Of a stretch of 64,000 nucleotides of DNA, positions 8,523 through 18,258 are shown one piece after another. Position numbers and translations under genes: made by a program. The notes below the pieces were generated by a model, which saw only the letters and a list, made by a program, of their open reading frames with translations, ran no database searches and was not told where the DNA came from. The DNA is from Echinicola strongylocentroti (GTDB lineage Bacteria; Bacteroidota; Bacteroidia; Cytophagales; Cyclobacteriaceae): the NCBI RefSeq assembly GCF_003260975.1, contig NZ_CP030041.1, positions 3,457,001 through 3,521,000 on the forward strand, given 5' to 3'. Position 1 is the stretch's first letter; every line of letters begins with the position of its first letter.

Positions 8523-10088
8523 ATGTTGAAATCTACTGTAGAGCCCGAGTGTACCGGGCAGTTTTCACCATTGTTTATCGATTATATCCGGCAGCAAGAG
8601 AAGCTTGCTCCTTTCTACAATGCTTTTCCGAAGTTGGAGAATTTCGGGTCTGTCATCCACAACAGGCAATTCGATTCCTCCAAGCGAGCAGTGCTAGTGG
8701 AGGCATTGAAAGCGCAGTATGAAGGGGGCGAAATAAGTGAGAAGGTGGCAGGAAATGTCGCTGCATTGGAGAATGACAAGACTTTTACGGTGACTACAGG
8801 ACACCAGCTCAACCTGTTTACCGGGCCGCTGTACTTTATTTACAAGATTGTGTCTACGATCAACCTTGCCAAGCAATTGGGAGCGGCTTATCCAGCATAC
8901 CGCTTTGTGCCGGTGTATTGGATGGCGTCGGAGGATCATGATTTTGAAGAGATCAATTACTTCTATTACGCAGGGAAGAAATATAGCTGGAACACCACCC
9001 AAAAGGGAGCCGTGGGGGATTTTGAACTAGATGGATCCATGGAGGAGCTGCTGAAGGAGGCGAGTTTCGTGCCCGATTTTTTCAAGGAAGCCTATCGCAA
9101 AAATACCACCTTGGCGGAGGCGGTGAGACAGTATGTCCATCACCTATTTGGTGACCAAGGCCTGGTGATCGTGGATGGCCATGACCGAAAGCTGAAAGAG
9201 CTGTTTATACCTGTCATCAAAGAGGAGTTGTGCTCCGGAAAGGCCAATGACTTGGTCAATGCCCAGTCGCAAAAACTGGAGGAACTGGGCTACAAGAGCC
9301 AGATTTTCCCCCGGGAAATCAATTTTTTCTATCTTGACAAAGGCGTCCGTAGCCGGATTGTAAAGACAAAGGAAGGATTTGAGGTGCTGGATACAGGGAA
9401 GGCTTTTGCAGAAGAAGAGTTACTCAAGTTAGTCGAGGAAGATCCTGCCAGATTTAGTCCAAATGTAGTGCTACGGCCACTCTACCAAGAATATATTTTA
9501 CCCAATATCGCCTACCTTGGAGGACCTGCCGAGGTGGCCTATTGGCTACAGCTGAAAAGTGTGTTTGATCATTATGAGGTGGACTACCCCATGGTGATGC
9601 CCCGGAATTTTGCCATGATCAAAAATGTAAAGGCACAGCGAAAAGCAGCCGCACTAGGGCTGGATGAGCAGGCGTTATTTGCCCCTTACGATGAGTTGAA
9701 AAAGCGCCATGTAAAGGCCAATGCTCAGTCGGATTTGGACCTGACGGAAGAAAAGAGAGCTCTCTCAGCGGTATTTGAACACTTGGGGGATGAAGCAGCC
9801 GAAATAGACACCACCTTGAAGCATTCTGCGGAAGCAGCAAAGGTGAGGGCACTGAAGGTATTGGAGCATTTTGGCAACAAGCTACGCCAAGGCGAAGAAA
9901 GGAAGATGGACGTGGCCCTGAGACGCCTTAAGGAGGTCAAGGAAATCTTATTCCCGGGAGGTACTCCTCAAGAGCGGAAAGTTAATTTCCTTGAATTTTA
10001 CCTAGCAGATGAACAGTTTATAGATGGTCTTTATGCGCATTTTGATCCATTGGATTTTAATTATATGATATTGGAACAGGATGGATGA
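8523..10088 (+). CDS. bshC: Bacillithiol biosynthesis cysteine-adding enzyme BshC
   Basis: A 521-residue protein recognisable as BshC by the N-terminal G-H-Q-L-N-L-F-T-G-P-L-Y-F-I-Y-K segment, the Y-W-M-A-S-E-D-H-D-F-E-E-I motif, and the R-P-L-Y-Q-E-Y-I-L-P-N-I-A-Y-L-G-G-P-A-E segment, followed by a C-terminal coiled coil. BshC joins cysteine to glucosaminyl-malate, the last step of bacillithiol synthesis. bshA and bshB are not in this window. The next gene starts inside its last codons (8 bp overlap), so the two are translationally coupled. Confidence 0.95.
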   Translation: MLKSTVEPECTGQFSPLFIDYIRQQEKLAPFYNAFPKLENFGSVIHNRQFDSSKRAVLVEALKAQYEGGEISEKVAGNVAALENDKTFTVTTGHQLNLFTGPLYFIYKIVSTINLAKQLGAAYPAYRFVPVYWMASEDHDFEEINYFYYAGKKYSWNTTQKGAVGDFELDGSMEELLKEASFVPDFFKEAYRKNTTLAEAVRQYVHHLFGDQGLVIVDGHDRKLKELFIPVIKEELCSGKANDLVNAQSQKLEELGYKSQIFPREINFFYLDKGVRSRIVKTKEGFEVLDTGKAFAEEELLKLVEEDPARFSPNVVLRPLYQEYILPNIAYLGGPAEVAYWLQLKSVFDHYEVDYPMVMPRNFAMIKNVKAQRKAAALGLDEQALFAPYDELKKRHVKANAQSDLDLTEEKRALSAVFEHLGDEAAEIDTTLKHSAEAAKVRALKVLEHFGNKLRQGEERKMDVALRRLKEVKEILFPGGTPQERKVNFLEFYLADEQFIDGLYAHFDPLDFNYMILEQDG

Positions 10089-10653
10089 AAAGAGCCTGCT
10101 AAGAAAGCGCTATAAGGAAAAAAGAAAAGCACTTGGTGCCAAGCGAAAAGCTGATCTGGATGCCAGTATCATGAGCCAAGTGATGGAATATTGCCGTGCG
10201 CATCGGAGGTTTCAGCATTTTCATATTTTTTTGCCTATTTCGAAGATGTCCGAGATTGACACTTTTCCAGTGGTCAAGGCCCTGCTGGCAGAAGGAAAGC
10301 GGGTTTACACTTCGGTGACCGATCATGTGGCTGGTGGGATGACCACCGTTGAGATTTTTTCAGATACCCAGTACATCAACGACCAATGGGGGATTCCTGT
10401 GCCCATTGAGGCCAAAAAAGTAGATGAAATTCGTATTGATGTTGTTTTTGTGCCACTTTTGGTATGCGATTTGAAAGGCAATCGCATTGGATATGGCAAG
10501 GGGTTTTATGACCGCTTTTTGGCGGGTTTGTCTCCCGAGGTATTTAAAGTAGGTTTGTCGTACTTTGTACCGGAAGTATCCATCTCGGCAGAAGCGCATG
10601 ACATCCCATTGGATATTTGTATTTTGCCGAGCGGAATTATTGAATTCAACTAA
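10081..10653 (+). CDS. 5-formyltetrahydrofolate cyclo-ligase
   Basis: A 190-residue protein with the family's C-terminal nucleotide-binding signature GYGKGFYDRF at residues 137-146 and an N-terminal basic helix (LLRKRYKEKRKAL). It converts 5-formyl-THF plus ATP to 5,10-methenyl-THF, recycling an inhibitory folate. It overlaps bshC by 8 bp. The formyl-THF hydrolase purU lies about 33 kb away in the same window, so both arms of formyl-folate control are present but not linked. Confidence 0.92.
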   Translation: MDEKSLLRKRYKEKRKALGAKRKADLDASIMSQVMEYCRAHRRFQHFHIFLPISKMSEIDTFPVVKALLAEGKRVYTSVTDHVAGGMTTVEIFSDTQYINDQWGIPVPIEAKKVDEIRIDVVFVPLLVCDLKGNRIGYGKGFYDRFLAGLSPEVFKVGLSYFVPEVSISAEAHDIPLDICILPSGIIEFN

Positions 10654-10677
10654 ACCAACATTATTAAATTTATTTCT

Positions 10678-11163
10678 ATGATCAAGAAAGCAATTATTGC
10701 AGCTTTTGTGGTGGCGATCATGGCTGTCAGTAACCAAGCTGAAGCCCAGACGTATTCGACGGGTGTCGGCTTAAGAGCGGGTGTTTCGAATGGCCTGACG
10801 GTAAAGCACTTTATTTCTTTGGACGAGGCCATTGAGGGAATGCTGCACACCCGATGGAAGGGACTGATGATCACCGGGCTTTATGAGAAGCACAAGGATA
10901 TCCGTGAAGTGAGGGGGTTAAAGTGGTTTTATGGCGGCGGTGCCCATATAGGGACTTGGGGAGATCGCAGTGACCCTCCTTTTCATGACTATGATGACAG
11001 CTACACGGTATTTGGCATTGATGGTATCATAGGACTGGACTATAAGTTTGTCGATGCGCCGGTAAACCTGTCTTTGGATTATAAGCCCGCCTTCAACATT
11101 ACCGATGACGTAGGCTGGTGGGGTGATGAGATCGCCCTGTCCATTCGCTTTACGTTCCATTGA
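10678..11163 (+). CDS. Exported small beta-rich protein, function unknown
   Basis: 161 residues with a clear Sec signal peptide (MIKKAIIAAFVVAIMAVSNQAEA, cleavage before QTY). The mature part has alternating hydrophobic and aromatic strands (GVGLRAG, GLMITGLYE, LKWFYGGGAHIGTWG, IIGLDYKF, ALSIRFTF) ending in an aromatic residue. That pattern suggests a small outer-membrane barrel or a porin-like family. I do not recognise a specific family. It follows the cyclo-ligase gene by 24 bases and may share its transcript. Confidence 0.75.
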   Translation: MIKKAIIAAFVVAIMAVSNQAEAQTYSTGVGLRAGVSNGLTVKHFISLDEAIEGMLHTRWKGLMITGLYEKHKDIREVRGLKWFYGGGAHIGTWGDRSDPPFHDYDDSYTVFGIDGIIGLDYKFVDAPVNLSLDYKPAFNITDDVGWWGDEIALSIRFTFH

Positions 11164-11318
11164 TGCAGTGGTAGAGCAGTTGCCTATGATGTAGAATTGT
11201 CGAACGGTGATTTGTGGGTAGGGAAATGGTGTATGGCACCGCCGACCATTGTTTCCGTTCGACCATTCTAGTCCACCATAGGGTCTTCAAACCTTTTCAC
11301 CTTTAAACCTAAAAAACC

Positions 11319-12443
11319 ATGACCAATCCCATTTGGATAATGACTTCAGCGTTTGATCAGCTTAGCTTGGATGAAGTGATCAAGAGGGGCAATGAAATAG
11401 GCGTTCAGGGACTTGATGTGTGCGTCTTCCGAAAGGACGGCACACGGGATGATTTTGTGGCGACGCATTTGGATTATGATCATTTTACCCTTGATACGGC
11501 CAAGGAAGTGCTGGATAAGTTTAACAGTGCTCAGCTGCGGCTTTCTATTGGGGCTTTTGACAACCTTATCGGTGGCGATCCTGCCCAGCGGATAAAAAAC
11601 CAAAACCATTTATTGAAGCTCATCCGAATAGCACACCTGATGGGAGGAGATGCCAATGATGTGAAAGTGGGGACCTTTGTGGGGTATAACCATGAACTGG
11701 GCAATCAGGAGAATGGTTTTGAGAAAAACCTGGAGGAGTACGCCAAGGTTTTCGGTCCGATCATCAAGTATGCAGAAGATTTGGGCGTGACGGTACTGTA
11801 CGAAAATTGTCCTATGGAAGGTTGGCGGTCTGCTGGCTATACGGGGACTTTCAATAACCTCCCCGGTGTACTGGCAGCGCGTAAGCTGATGTATGCCATG
11901 ATCCCCAGCAAGGCACATGGTGAGATCTATGATCCATCGCACGACGTGTGGCAGCATACAGATCCGGTAGAGGTGATCAAACATACCGATTTGGATCGCC
12001 TGAAGCGGATCCACGTAAAGTCTACCCGAAACAATGCAGACCCGTTTTGGGGAAATATGTACCCGACCCAATTGGTCAATAAATCCCTGGCGGATAGCGC
12101 TGGTGTACCTACTACAGAGCATGAATGGGACCGTCATCATTATGAAGCCACCTTGCCGGGTTTTGGTGTAGGAGATAGTATGGATTGGCGGCGATTTATC
12201 ACTACGCTGCAAGAGAAGGGCTTTTCGGGGCCTTTTGAAATAGAAAATGAAGCGGGGCTCTCCAAGGGAACCGGAAATATGGCCGCCATCATGCAGGGCT
12301 ACAAGGCCACCGTGCTTAATCTCAGTCCACTGCTATGGCCACTTACGGAAGCCGGCTACCAATATCCGGCCGAGGATTTTAAAGAAATGAAGGCATTGGC
12401 GGGAAAAGATATTCCGGTGGTGACAATGGAGGAGTTGGGGTGA
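11319..12443 (+). CDS. Sugar phosphate isomerase/epimerase-like TIM-barrel protein
   Basis: A 374-residue protein of the AP-endonuclease-2/xylose-isomerase-like TIM barrel superfamily. Barrel-type signatures include an E-N-C-P-M segment, Y-D-P-S-H, R-I-H-V-K-S-T, and a terminal F-E-I-E-N-E. These give the Glu/Asp/His metal ligands expected of this fold. No signal peptide is seen, so it should be cytoplasmic. Carbohydrate or inositol metabolism is likely from the family, but the substrate cannot be read from the sequence. It stands alone between two intergenic regions. Confidence 0.82.
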   Translation: MTNPIWIMTSAFDQLSLDEVIKRGNEIGVQGLDVCVFRKDGTRDDFVATHLDYDHFTLDTAKEVLDKFNSAQLRLSIGAFDNLIGGDPAQRIKNQNHLLKLIRIAHLMGGDANDVKVGTFVGYNHELGNQENGFEKNLEEYAKVFGPIIKYAEDLGVTVLYENCPMEGWRSAGYTGTFNNLPGVLAARKLMYAMIPSKAHGEIYDPSHDVWQHTDPVEVIKHTDLDRLKRIHVKSTRNNADPFWGNMYPTQLVNKSLADSAGVPTTEHEWDRHHYEATLPGFGVGDSMDWRRFITTLQEKGFSGPFEIENEAGLSKGTGNMAAIMQGYKATVLNLSPLLWPLTEAGYQYPAEDFKEMKALAGKDIPVVTMEELG

Positions 12444-12580
12444 GGAAATTAATCTGCCATTAAAATGGTGAAGACACCGATAAGGTGATGAGATGTATTT
12501 GCCCGTATTGTCTCCTGTGTGGTTAACACCAAGTAGTGTCAATAAAAACTAATTCGGGGTGTTGAGTTAAAAGCTCCATG

Positions 12581-12616
12581 CTCGTTGTTCCGCAGCCCAG
12601 CTGTTGGAACAACGAG
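12581..12616. repeat. Cruciform hairpin repeat (partner at 48028-48057)
   Basis: An 11 bp perfect stem, CTCGTTGTTCC/GGAACAACGAG, encloses GCAGCCCAGCTGTT, which itself forms a CAGC/GCTG mini-stem. The inner TTCCGCAGC-CAGCTGT core recurs at 48028-48057. It lies about 140 bases past the isomerase gene and has no T-tract, so it is a repeat rather than an ordinary terminator. Confidence 0.55.
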
Positions 12617-12738
12617 GGGATTGGGGCAGGGCAAACGCATTAAAAAAAAATGTTTCTATTTGCATTTATATCTGCCGTTCCTACGGAACTTACCCTTTTG
12701 TGTGTAATCATTTTTGGTGAAGGTTGTCACCTGCACCT

Positions 12739-12834
12739 TCTATATGACCCTCTGCCAAAGGCGGATTAGGCAGGATGCTCAGTTGCTAACGTATATTCGG
12801 GGTTTAACCTCAACCAAATCAACTAATCATTCTT
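12739..12834. repeat. Diverged intergenic repeat, copy B
   Basis: This copy shares its TCTATAT, GCCAAAGGC-G-TTAGG, TTGCT-AC and CAACTAATCATT blocks with bases 10-151. Between them sits a fragment reading ATATTCGGGGTTTAA, like the right end of the hairpin repeat family. Confidence 0.45.
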
Positions 12835-12874
12835 TCAGCCCATCCCGCCTTCGGTAAGATAGACTACTGCGGTT

Positions 12875-13150
12875 TCCAATGTATAAATCGGGGCAAAGTG
12901 CCATCGGCACGATAAATTTAGTAACCTGCGGATTCATCCGCAGGAGCTTAAGCTCACCTCAACCTCCCGAAGGAGTGCCATCGGCACGGATGATAGCTAT
13001 GCCTACACGAAAATTGTTTCCCTTCAAAACACTAAACGTGTTTGCCCTGGGGATTGGGTGCGGTTTGGATAGAGCGCTGATTTTTTTCTTAAATTGGAAA
13101 GCCCTGAAAGGGCGTAACATCCCTAGCCGTGGGCAACTCCCATGGTAAAT
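12875..13150. repeat. Cluster of short palindromes in a non-coding block
   Basis: Five small hairpins lie close together: GTGCCATCGGCAC twice (12898-12910 and 12975-12987), CCTGCGGAT-TC-ATCCGCAGG (12925-12944), GCCCTGAAAGGGC (13101-13113), and CCGTGGG-CAAC-TCCCATGG (13127-13145). Similar palindromes are scattered in Bacteroidota intergenic DNA and resemble REP-type elements. The whole 12444-13245 gap holds no gene that I can support. An open frame of 89 codons at 12879-13148 is just a translation of the palindromes. Confidence 0.55.
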
Positions 13151-13210
13151 ATCAAAAATAATCTCCTTGTTTTAGCAGTAACCATCTTCCTAGCGCTTAT
13201 AAATTCACTA

Positions 13211-13239
13211 AAAATAAAAAGCCCCGCTAGGCGGGGCCG
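13211..13239 (-). terminator. Intrinsic terminator of the 62-residue gene
   Basis: On the minus strand a perfect GGCCCCGC-CTA-GCGGGGC-type stem is followed by TTTTTATTTT, immediately downstream of the stop at 13246. It is a strong terminator and supports the small upstream frame as a real transcript. Confidence 0.8.
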
Positions 13240-13245
13240 ATATGT

Positions 13246-13434
13246 TTAGGCAAGTTTTACAAAATATTTATTGAGCACTCCCAAGTAAATTTTTGAAAAC
13301 GTTTTGTAACACCAAGTTTTGAAATCTTGAACCTCGTGAGGCGTCAGCATGTTGAGGCCCTTTCTTAACTCTTTCTCGAAAAGTTTCTTGTCAAAACTCA
13401 CCTTAAGCAAAATGGTTTTAACATATTCTATCAT
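13246..13434 (-). CDS. Conserved-looking 62-residue protein of unknown function
   Basis: A short, basic, probably helical protein (MIEYVKTILLKVSFDKKLFEKELRKG...). It has an ATG start, normal codon use, and a textbook terminator 7 bases beyond its stop. No membrane segment or metal motif is seen apart from a single Cys in W-C-Y-K-T-F. I recognise the general sequence type as recurring in Cytophagales but can name no function. It is transcribed divergently from batD. Confidence 0.65.
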   Translation of the reverse strand: MIEYVKTILLKVSFDKKLFEKELRKGLNMLTPHEVQDFKTWCYKTFSKIYLGVLNKYFVKLA

Positions 13435-13550
13435 GGCTCATTTATTTTTTATGTTGGTTAAACAATACTATTATTGGTACGACAATACTTTGAATTTGTT
13501 GCGTTTAAAATATACTCGTTAATTTGCAACCTAAAGCATTCCGATTACCT

Positions 13551-14999
13551 ATGAAAAGAACGAAATTTTACTTTGCCCTAGTATTCATTTGGACGATGGT
13601 TTTTTCCTATGCCTATGCTCAGGAAGTAAAAGTTGCACTAGGCCCAGATGAAATAGGGTTGAATGAAACGTTCAGCGTAAAAATAACCATTTCTAATGAA
13701 AAAATAAAGTCTTATGATCAATTTCCGGAGATTCCGGGATTCCAAAAGCAAGGGGTGTCCCAGTCCTCCTCGATGAACGTGATCAATGGACAGGTGAGCA
13801 GTACCAACAGTATCGTCCAGTATTACAGACCGCTCAAAAAAGGGTCATTTACCCTGCCGGATTTTACCGTGCAGATCAATGGTGAAAGTGTGCCATCACC
13901 GGGCAAAACCATCAAGGTTACCGACTCCAAGCAGTCCCAACAGCGCCAACGTCAGCGAACCGATCCTTTTGATGATTTCTTTGGCGGGAGTGAGCGACAG
14001 GAGCAAGAGTTTATAGAGCTTGATGATGAGGCTTTCTTTGCCATGAGCGTCAATAAGGACAGTATTTACATGGGAGAGGGCTTTAATGTCAGCTTGGCTT
14101 TTTACATGTCGGAAGCTAACCAAGCACCGTTTGATTTTCACGAACCCGGTAAGCAATTGGAACAAATAGTCAAAAAAATAAAGCCCACCAATGCTTGGGA
14201 AGAAAATTTTAACATTACGAATATCCAGCCTGAACGAGTGACCATTGACGGCAAGAACTGGACACGCTTCAAAGTGTACGAGTCGACTTTCTATCCCTTC
14301 AATGTAGGCGAGGTAAAACTGCCTTCTATCGACTGGGAAATGATCAAATATAAGGTTGCCAAGAACCCTACCTTCTTTGGTAATAATCGCCAGCAGGATT
14401 TCAAGACTTTTCATGCTCCGGGCAAGGCAGTTTATGTCAAACCACTACCTCCCCATCCGCTTAAAAATGAGGTGAGTGTAGGGGTGTACAGGATACGTGA
14501 AAACTTTGAGACCAAAAAGGTGGAAACAGGAGAAGGCGTTACGTATGATTTTGGGATTACCGGGGAAGGGAATATCAGCACTATCAAGGCTCCCCGAAAG
14601 AAAAATATCCAAAAGCTCAACACCTATGACCCCAACGAACGCCAACAGATCAACAGGGGCCGCGGGCGTGTGACAGGGATCAAGCAGTTTGAGTATTATA
14701 TCACCATTAATGAGCCGGGAGAGGTGAAATTGGCCGATCACTTTGAGTGGATTTATTTTAACACAGATAAAGCGAGCTACGATACTTTAAGGCCAAATGC
14801 GGTTTTGGATGTGGTGGGAGAAAGTAAAATCAACCAAGCCATCTCGGGTACCAGGCTTGGTGGGATTTATGATTTAATCGAACTTGAAGACAATAAGCTT
14901 TTAAACGAACGATTTAAGTATTATTTTTCGGCTTTTATCAACTTACTATTGGCCGGTGCAGTGATTCTACTGGTCGTATTGATTATTAAAAAGAGGTAA
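13551..14999 (+). CDS. batD: BatD family protein
   Basis: I start at the ATG at 13551, which begins a signal peptide ([23 protein letters not shown], cut before QEV). Upstream in-frame codons would add nine unlikely residues. The 482-residue protein has tandem immunoglobulin-like beta domains in the periplasm and one C-terminal transmembrane helix ([18 protein letters not shown]). BatD belongs to the Bacteroides aerotolerance cluster, normally next to moxR, a DUF58 gene and batA-C. Here none of those adjoin it; a moxR-type gene is at 59836. The stop codon overlaps the aroC start (TAATG). Confidence 0.86.
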   Translation: MKRTKFYFALVFIWTMVFSYAYAQEVKVALGPDEIGLNETFSVKITISNEKIKSYDQFPEIPGFQKQGVSQSSSMNVINGQVSSTNSIVQYYRPLKKGSFTLPDFTVQINGESVPSPGKTIKVTDSKQSQQRQRQRTDPFDDFFGGSERQEQEFIELDDEAFFAMSVNKDSIYMGEGFNVSLAFYMSEANQAPFDFHEPGKQLEQIVKKIKPTNAWEENFNITNIQPERVTIDGKNWTRFKVYESTFYPFNVGEVKLPSIDWEMIKYKVAKNPTFFGNNRQQDFKTFHAPGKAVYVKPLPPHPLKNEVSVGVYRIRENFETKKVETGEGVTYDFGITGEGNISTIKAPRKKNIQKLNTYDPNERQQINRGRGRVTGIKQFEYYITINEPGEVKLADHFEWIYFNTDKASYDTLRPNAVLDVVGESKINQAISGTRLGGIYDLIELEDNKLLNERFKYYFSAFINLLLAGAVILLVVLIIKKR

Positions 15000-16081
15000 T
15001 GGGGAATTCATTTGGAAGAGTATTTAAGATAAGCACCTTCGGCGAATCGCATGGGAAGGGGCTAGGAGTGATCATAGATGGCTGTCCGGCAGGTTTGCCG
15101 ATTGATGAGGAATTTATCAGGCAGGAGCTACAACGGAGGAAGCCCGGCCAATCCAAAATTACTACCCAGCGAAAAGAAGAAGATGAATGCCAGATTCTTT
15201 CTGGGGTTTTTGAGGGAAAGAGCACAGGAACTCCCATTGCTATCGTGATCATGAACACTGATCAGAAAAGCAAGGATTATTCCCATATTGCCGATAAGTA
15301 CAGGCCTTCCCATGCGGACTTTACCTACCAAGAAAAGTACGGTGTGCGCGATTACCGAGGAGGAGGGAGAAGTAGCGCCCGTGAAACAGCCGCCCGTGTG
15401 GCTGCCGGTGCGGTAGCCAAGCTGTTCCTGAGGCATATAGGGGTAGAGATCAATGCCTATGTGTCCCAAGCGGGTCATATCAAATTAGAAAAGCCTTACC
15501 AAGAGCTGGATTTTGCAGAGATAGAGAAAAACATCGTTCGCTGTCCCGATCCGGAGGTGGCCCAGGACATGATTGACTATATAGATGAGATCAGAAAAAA
15601 CAGGGATACCGTAGGTGGTGTGGTCAGCTGTGTGGCAAAGAACGTTCCGGTGGGACTCGGAGAACCCGTTTTTGACCGCTTGCATGCGGATTTGGGCAAG
15701 TCCATGCTCAGCATCAATGCCGTGAAGGGATTCGAATATGGTAGTGGATTTGAAGGGGTGACCATGTCGGGATCTGAGCACAATGATGCTTTTTATATGG
15801 ATGGAGAGCGGGTAAGGACCAGAACAAATAATTCAGGAGGTATCCAAGGTGGGATCTCCAATGGAGAAGATATTTATTTCCGTGTGGCTTTTAAGCCTGT
15901 GGCGACCATTATGAAAGACCAAGAGAGTGTCAACCAGACAGGAGATGCAGTGACTGTTTCCGGAAAGGGCCGGCATGATCCGTGTGTAGTTCCCCGAGCA
16001 GTACCGATCGTGGAAGCTATGGCGGCCTTGGTACTAGCGGACTTCTTATTGTTAAAGCGATTGAATAAATTGGATGTTTAG
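14999..16081 (+). CDS. aroC: Chorismate synthase AroC
   Basis: 360 residues, the normal length. Signature 1 ([20 protein letters not shown]) is at 13-32 and the FMN/substrate motif [18 protein letters not shown] is at 121-138. The later [17 protein letters not shown] and G-R-H-D-P-C motifs are intact. It makes chorismate from EPSP, the last shikimate-pathway step. The ATG overlaps the batD stop, so the two are co-translated. Confidence 0.97.
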   Translation: MGNSFGRVFKISTFGESHGKGLGVIIDGCPAGLPIDEEFIRQELQRRKPGQSKITTQRKEEDECQILSGVFEGKSTGTPIAIVIMNTDQKSKDYSHIADKYRPSHADFTYQEKYGVRDYRGGGRSSARETAARVAAGAVAKLFLRHIGVEINAYVSQAGHIKLEKPYQELDFAEIEKNIVRCPDPEVAQDMIDYIDEIRKNRDTVGGVVSCVAKNVPVGLGEPVFDRLHADLGKSMLSINAVKGFEYGSGFEGVTMSGSEHNDAFYMDGERVRTRTNNSGGIQGGISNGEDIYFRVAFKPVATIMKDQESVNQTGDAVTVSGKGRHDPCVVPRAVPIVEAMAALVLADFLLLKRLNKLDV

Positions 16082-16099
16082 GAATTTAACCCAGATAAA

Positions 16100-17434
16100 A
16101 TGCTAAAAAAGATACCCCTTCACACGCAGATCATCATCGGCCTTGTTTTGGGCCTAGTGTTTGGTCTGATCGTGATCAAGACTCAGATTTCACCAGATTT
16201 TACGATTGATTTTATCAAGCCCATTGGTACGATCTTTATCAATGCGCTTAAAATGATCGCAGTACCTTTGGTACTGGCCTCGCTGATCGTAGGGGTGTCC
16301 AATTTGGGCGACATCACCAAGTTGGGAAGGATTGGTGGTAAGACCATTGGTGCATACATGATGACCACTGTCATTGCGGTGACTGTGGGGCTCTTGCTGG
16401 TCAATATATTTGCGCCAGGCAAAAGCCTGCCACCTGAGACACGTGAAAACCTCATGGCACTGTATGATGATGTGGTAGGTGATAAGACCAACCAAGCAGC
16501 GGAATTGGCAGAGCAGAGTCCCTTGAAGCCTTTGGTCGATATTGTACCCCAAAATGTATTTCTGGCTACTACCGATAATGGAAGTATGCTACAGGTAGTT
16601 TTCTTTGCGATTTTAGTGGGAATTGCCCTACTAGAAATCCCAAAGTCCAAAGCCAGTCCCGTCATTGCCTTTTTTGATGGCTTGAATGACGTCATCATCA
16701 AGATCGTAGGATACATCATGTTGATTGCTCCATATGGGGTGTTTGCGCTGATGGCTTCCCTGATAGTGGAAATCGCCGGTGATAATCCCGACTCTGCTAT
16801 TGAGCTGTTGTTTGCATTGCTGAAATATAGTCTTTTGGTAGTGGCCGGACTGTTACTGATGGTTTTTGTGGTGTACCCGACCATTCTGAAGGTGTTCACC
16901 AAAGTGAAATACAAAGATTTCTTTAAAGCCCTAAGGCCTGCGCAGTTGTTGGCGTTCTCTACAAGTTCCAGCTCTGCGACCTTGCCAGTAACCATGCGGC
17001 AGGTAGAAGAAGAAATAGGGGTGTCCGAAGAAGTCAGTAGTTTTGTACTTCCACTGGGAGCGACGATAAATATGGACGGTACCAGCCTGTATCAAGGGGT
17101 GGCAGCTGTATTTATCGCCCAAGCGCTGGGACTAGACCTGACACTTACGCAGCAGTTGATGATCGTGCTGACGGCTACCTTGGCGTCCATTGGTACGGCA
17201 GGTGTACCCGGTGCTGGCTTGATTATGCTTTTGATTGTATTGGAATCGATAGGGGTGCCCTCAGCGGGTTTGGCGCTGATCTTGGCTCCGGATAGGATCT
17301 TGGATATGTTCAGGACAGTGGTGAATGTCACCGGTGATGCTACCGTCTGTACGGTGGTGGCGAGTACCGAAGGAGAGCTTCCTGACGGTCTGATCAGAGA
17401 GGCTAACCCATTGACTTCTACATCAGATTCATAA
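16100..17434 (+). CDS. Dicarboxylate/amino acid:cation symporter (DAACS family)
   Basis: A 444-residue membrane protein with the two re-entrant-loop signatures of the GltP/DctA/SdcS family: a serine-rich S-T-S-S-S-S-A-T-L-P-V-T-M hairpin and N-M-D-G-T-S-L-Y in helix 7, followed by a G-A-G-L-I-M-L second hairpin. It should import glutamate, aspartate or C4-dicarboxylates with Na+ or H+. Substrate choice within the family is not settled by these motifs. It follows aroC by 18 bases. Confidence 0.93.
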   Translation: MLKKIPLHTQIIIGLVLGLVFGLIVIKTQISPDFTIDFIKPIGTIFINALKMIAVPLVLASLIVGVSNLGDITKLGRIGGKTIGAYMMTTVIAVTVGLLLVNIFAPGKSLPPETRENLMALYDDVVGDKTNQAAELAEQSPLKPLVDIVPQNVFLATTDNGSMLQVVFFAILVGIALLEIPKSKASPVIAFFDGLNDVIIKIVGYIMLIAPYGVFALMASLIVEIAGDNPDSAIELLFALLKYSLLVVAGLLLMVFVVYPTILKVFTKVKYKDFFKALRPAQLLAFSTSSSSATLPVTMRQVEEEIGVSEEVSSFVLPLGATINMDGTSLYQGVAAVFIAQALGLDLTLTQQLMIVLTATLASIGTAGVPGAGLIMLLIVLESIGVPSAGLALILAPDRILDMFRTVVNVTGDATVCTVVASTEGELPDGLIREANPLTSTSDS

Positions 17435-17587
17435 ATTTGCAGTAGATAAGGAACTTATCACCGGTTTTACTGTTTGAATTGCTAGAAACCGCTATGAATG
17501 AACCTTTCATGTGAAAGCAGCCGAGGCGGTTACTGATGGCCAATTTATAACTATAAGATTTTCGCAAGAAAACTAAAAATAATAATC

Positions 17588-18172
17588 ATGTTACAAGCGC
17601 AAAAGAAGCCCGTACATATCTATCTGGAAGCAAATCCCAATCCGAATTCGCTGAAGTTTGTGGTCAATTTTATGTTGACGGACGAGGGAGTGAGTTTTGA
17701 CTATCCAGATGAAAAGAGCACAGAGAATTCCCAGTTGGCAAAAGAGCTGTTCAATTTTGCAGCGGTAGAGCGTGTTTTTATCGCCTCTAATTTTGTGACG
17801 GTGACCAAAACCGAAGAAGTGGAGTGGCCAGAAGTGCAGGACTTTATCCGCGACCATATCAGACAATACCTAGAGTCTGGAAAGCCGGCCATTGATGTGG
17901 TGCTGGACAAGGATCCGCTGTTTGACGAGAATGATAGTGAAGTGGTCAAAAAGATCAAAGGAATCCTTGATGAATATATACGTCCGGCAGTAGAGCAGGA
18001 TGGGGGAGCCATTACTTTCCATAGCTTCCAAGATGGAGAGGTCAAGGTGCTTTTGCAAGGAGCTTGTTCAGGCTGTCCTTCAAGTACAGTAACGCTAAAA
18101 GCCGGGATAGAAAATCTCCTTACCCGAATGCTGCCGGATGATGTGAAGTCTGTGGAGGCAGAAGGGGTTTAA
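17588..18172 (+). CDS. NifU-family Fe-S scaffold/carrier protein (Nfu type)
   Basis: 194 residues in two domains. Residues about 8-95 form the Nfu N-terminal domain (E-A-N-P-N-P-N-S-L-K-F opening). Residues about 115-190 form the NifU C-terminal domain with the cluster-binding CxxC at Cys160/Cys163 (A-C-S-G-C-P-S-S). Such proteins carry a [4Fe-4S] cluster to client enzymes. A hairpin with a T9 tail at 18194-18224 ends the transcript. It stands 153 bases from the symporter gene and probably has its own promoter. Confidence 0.92.
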   Translation: MLQAQKKPVHIYLEANPNPNSLKFVVNFMLTDEGVSFDYPDEKSTENSQLAKELFNFAAVERVFIASNFVTVTKTEEVEWPEVQDFIRDHIRQYLESGKPAIDVVLDKDPLFDENDSEVVKKIKGILDEYIRPAVEQDGGAITFHSFQDGEVKVLLQGACSGCPSSTVTLKAGIENLLTRMLPDDVKSVEAEGV

Positions 18173-18193
18173 AAAAATAATTTTGTAGATAAG

Positions 18194-18224
18194 GTCATTC
18201 GCCAGAGCGGATGGCTTTTTTTTT
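18194..18224 (+). terminator. Intrinsic terminator after the NifU-family gene
   Basis: The stem GTCATTCGC/GCGGATGGC (two wobbles) with loop CAGA is followed by nine T residues, 22 bases past the stop. Confidence 0.75.
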
Positions 18225-18258
18225 GCTAAAGTAGTTGATAAAAAATCATTGAAAATAT

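Noticed and set aside
12879-13148. 89-codon open frame in the gap after the isomerase gene
   Set aside because: It is a translation through several small palindromes, with no domain, odd composition and no ribosome site. Similar spurious frames arise wherever these palindromes occur.
16183-16995. 270-codon antisense frame opposite the symporter
   Set aside because: It mirrors the hydrophobic coding strand, shows no motif and is fully covered by a confident gene.
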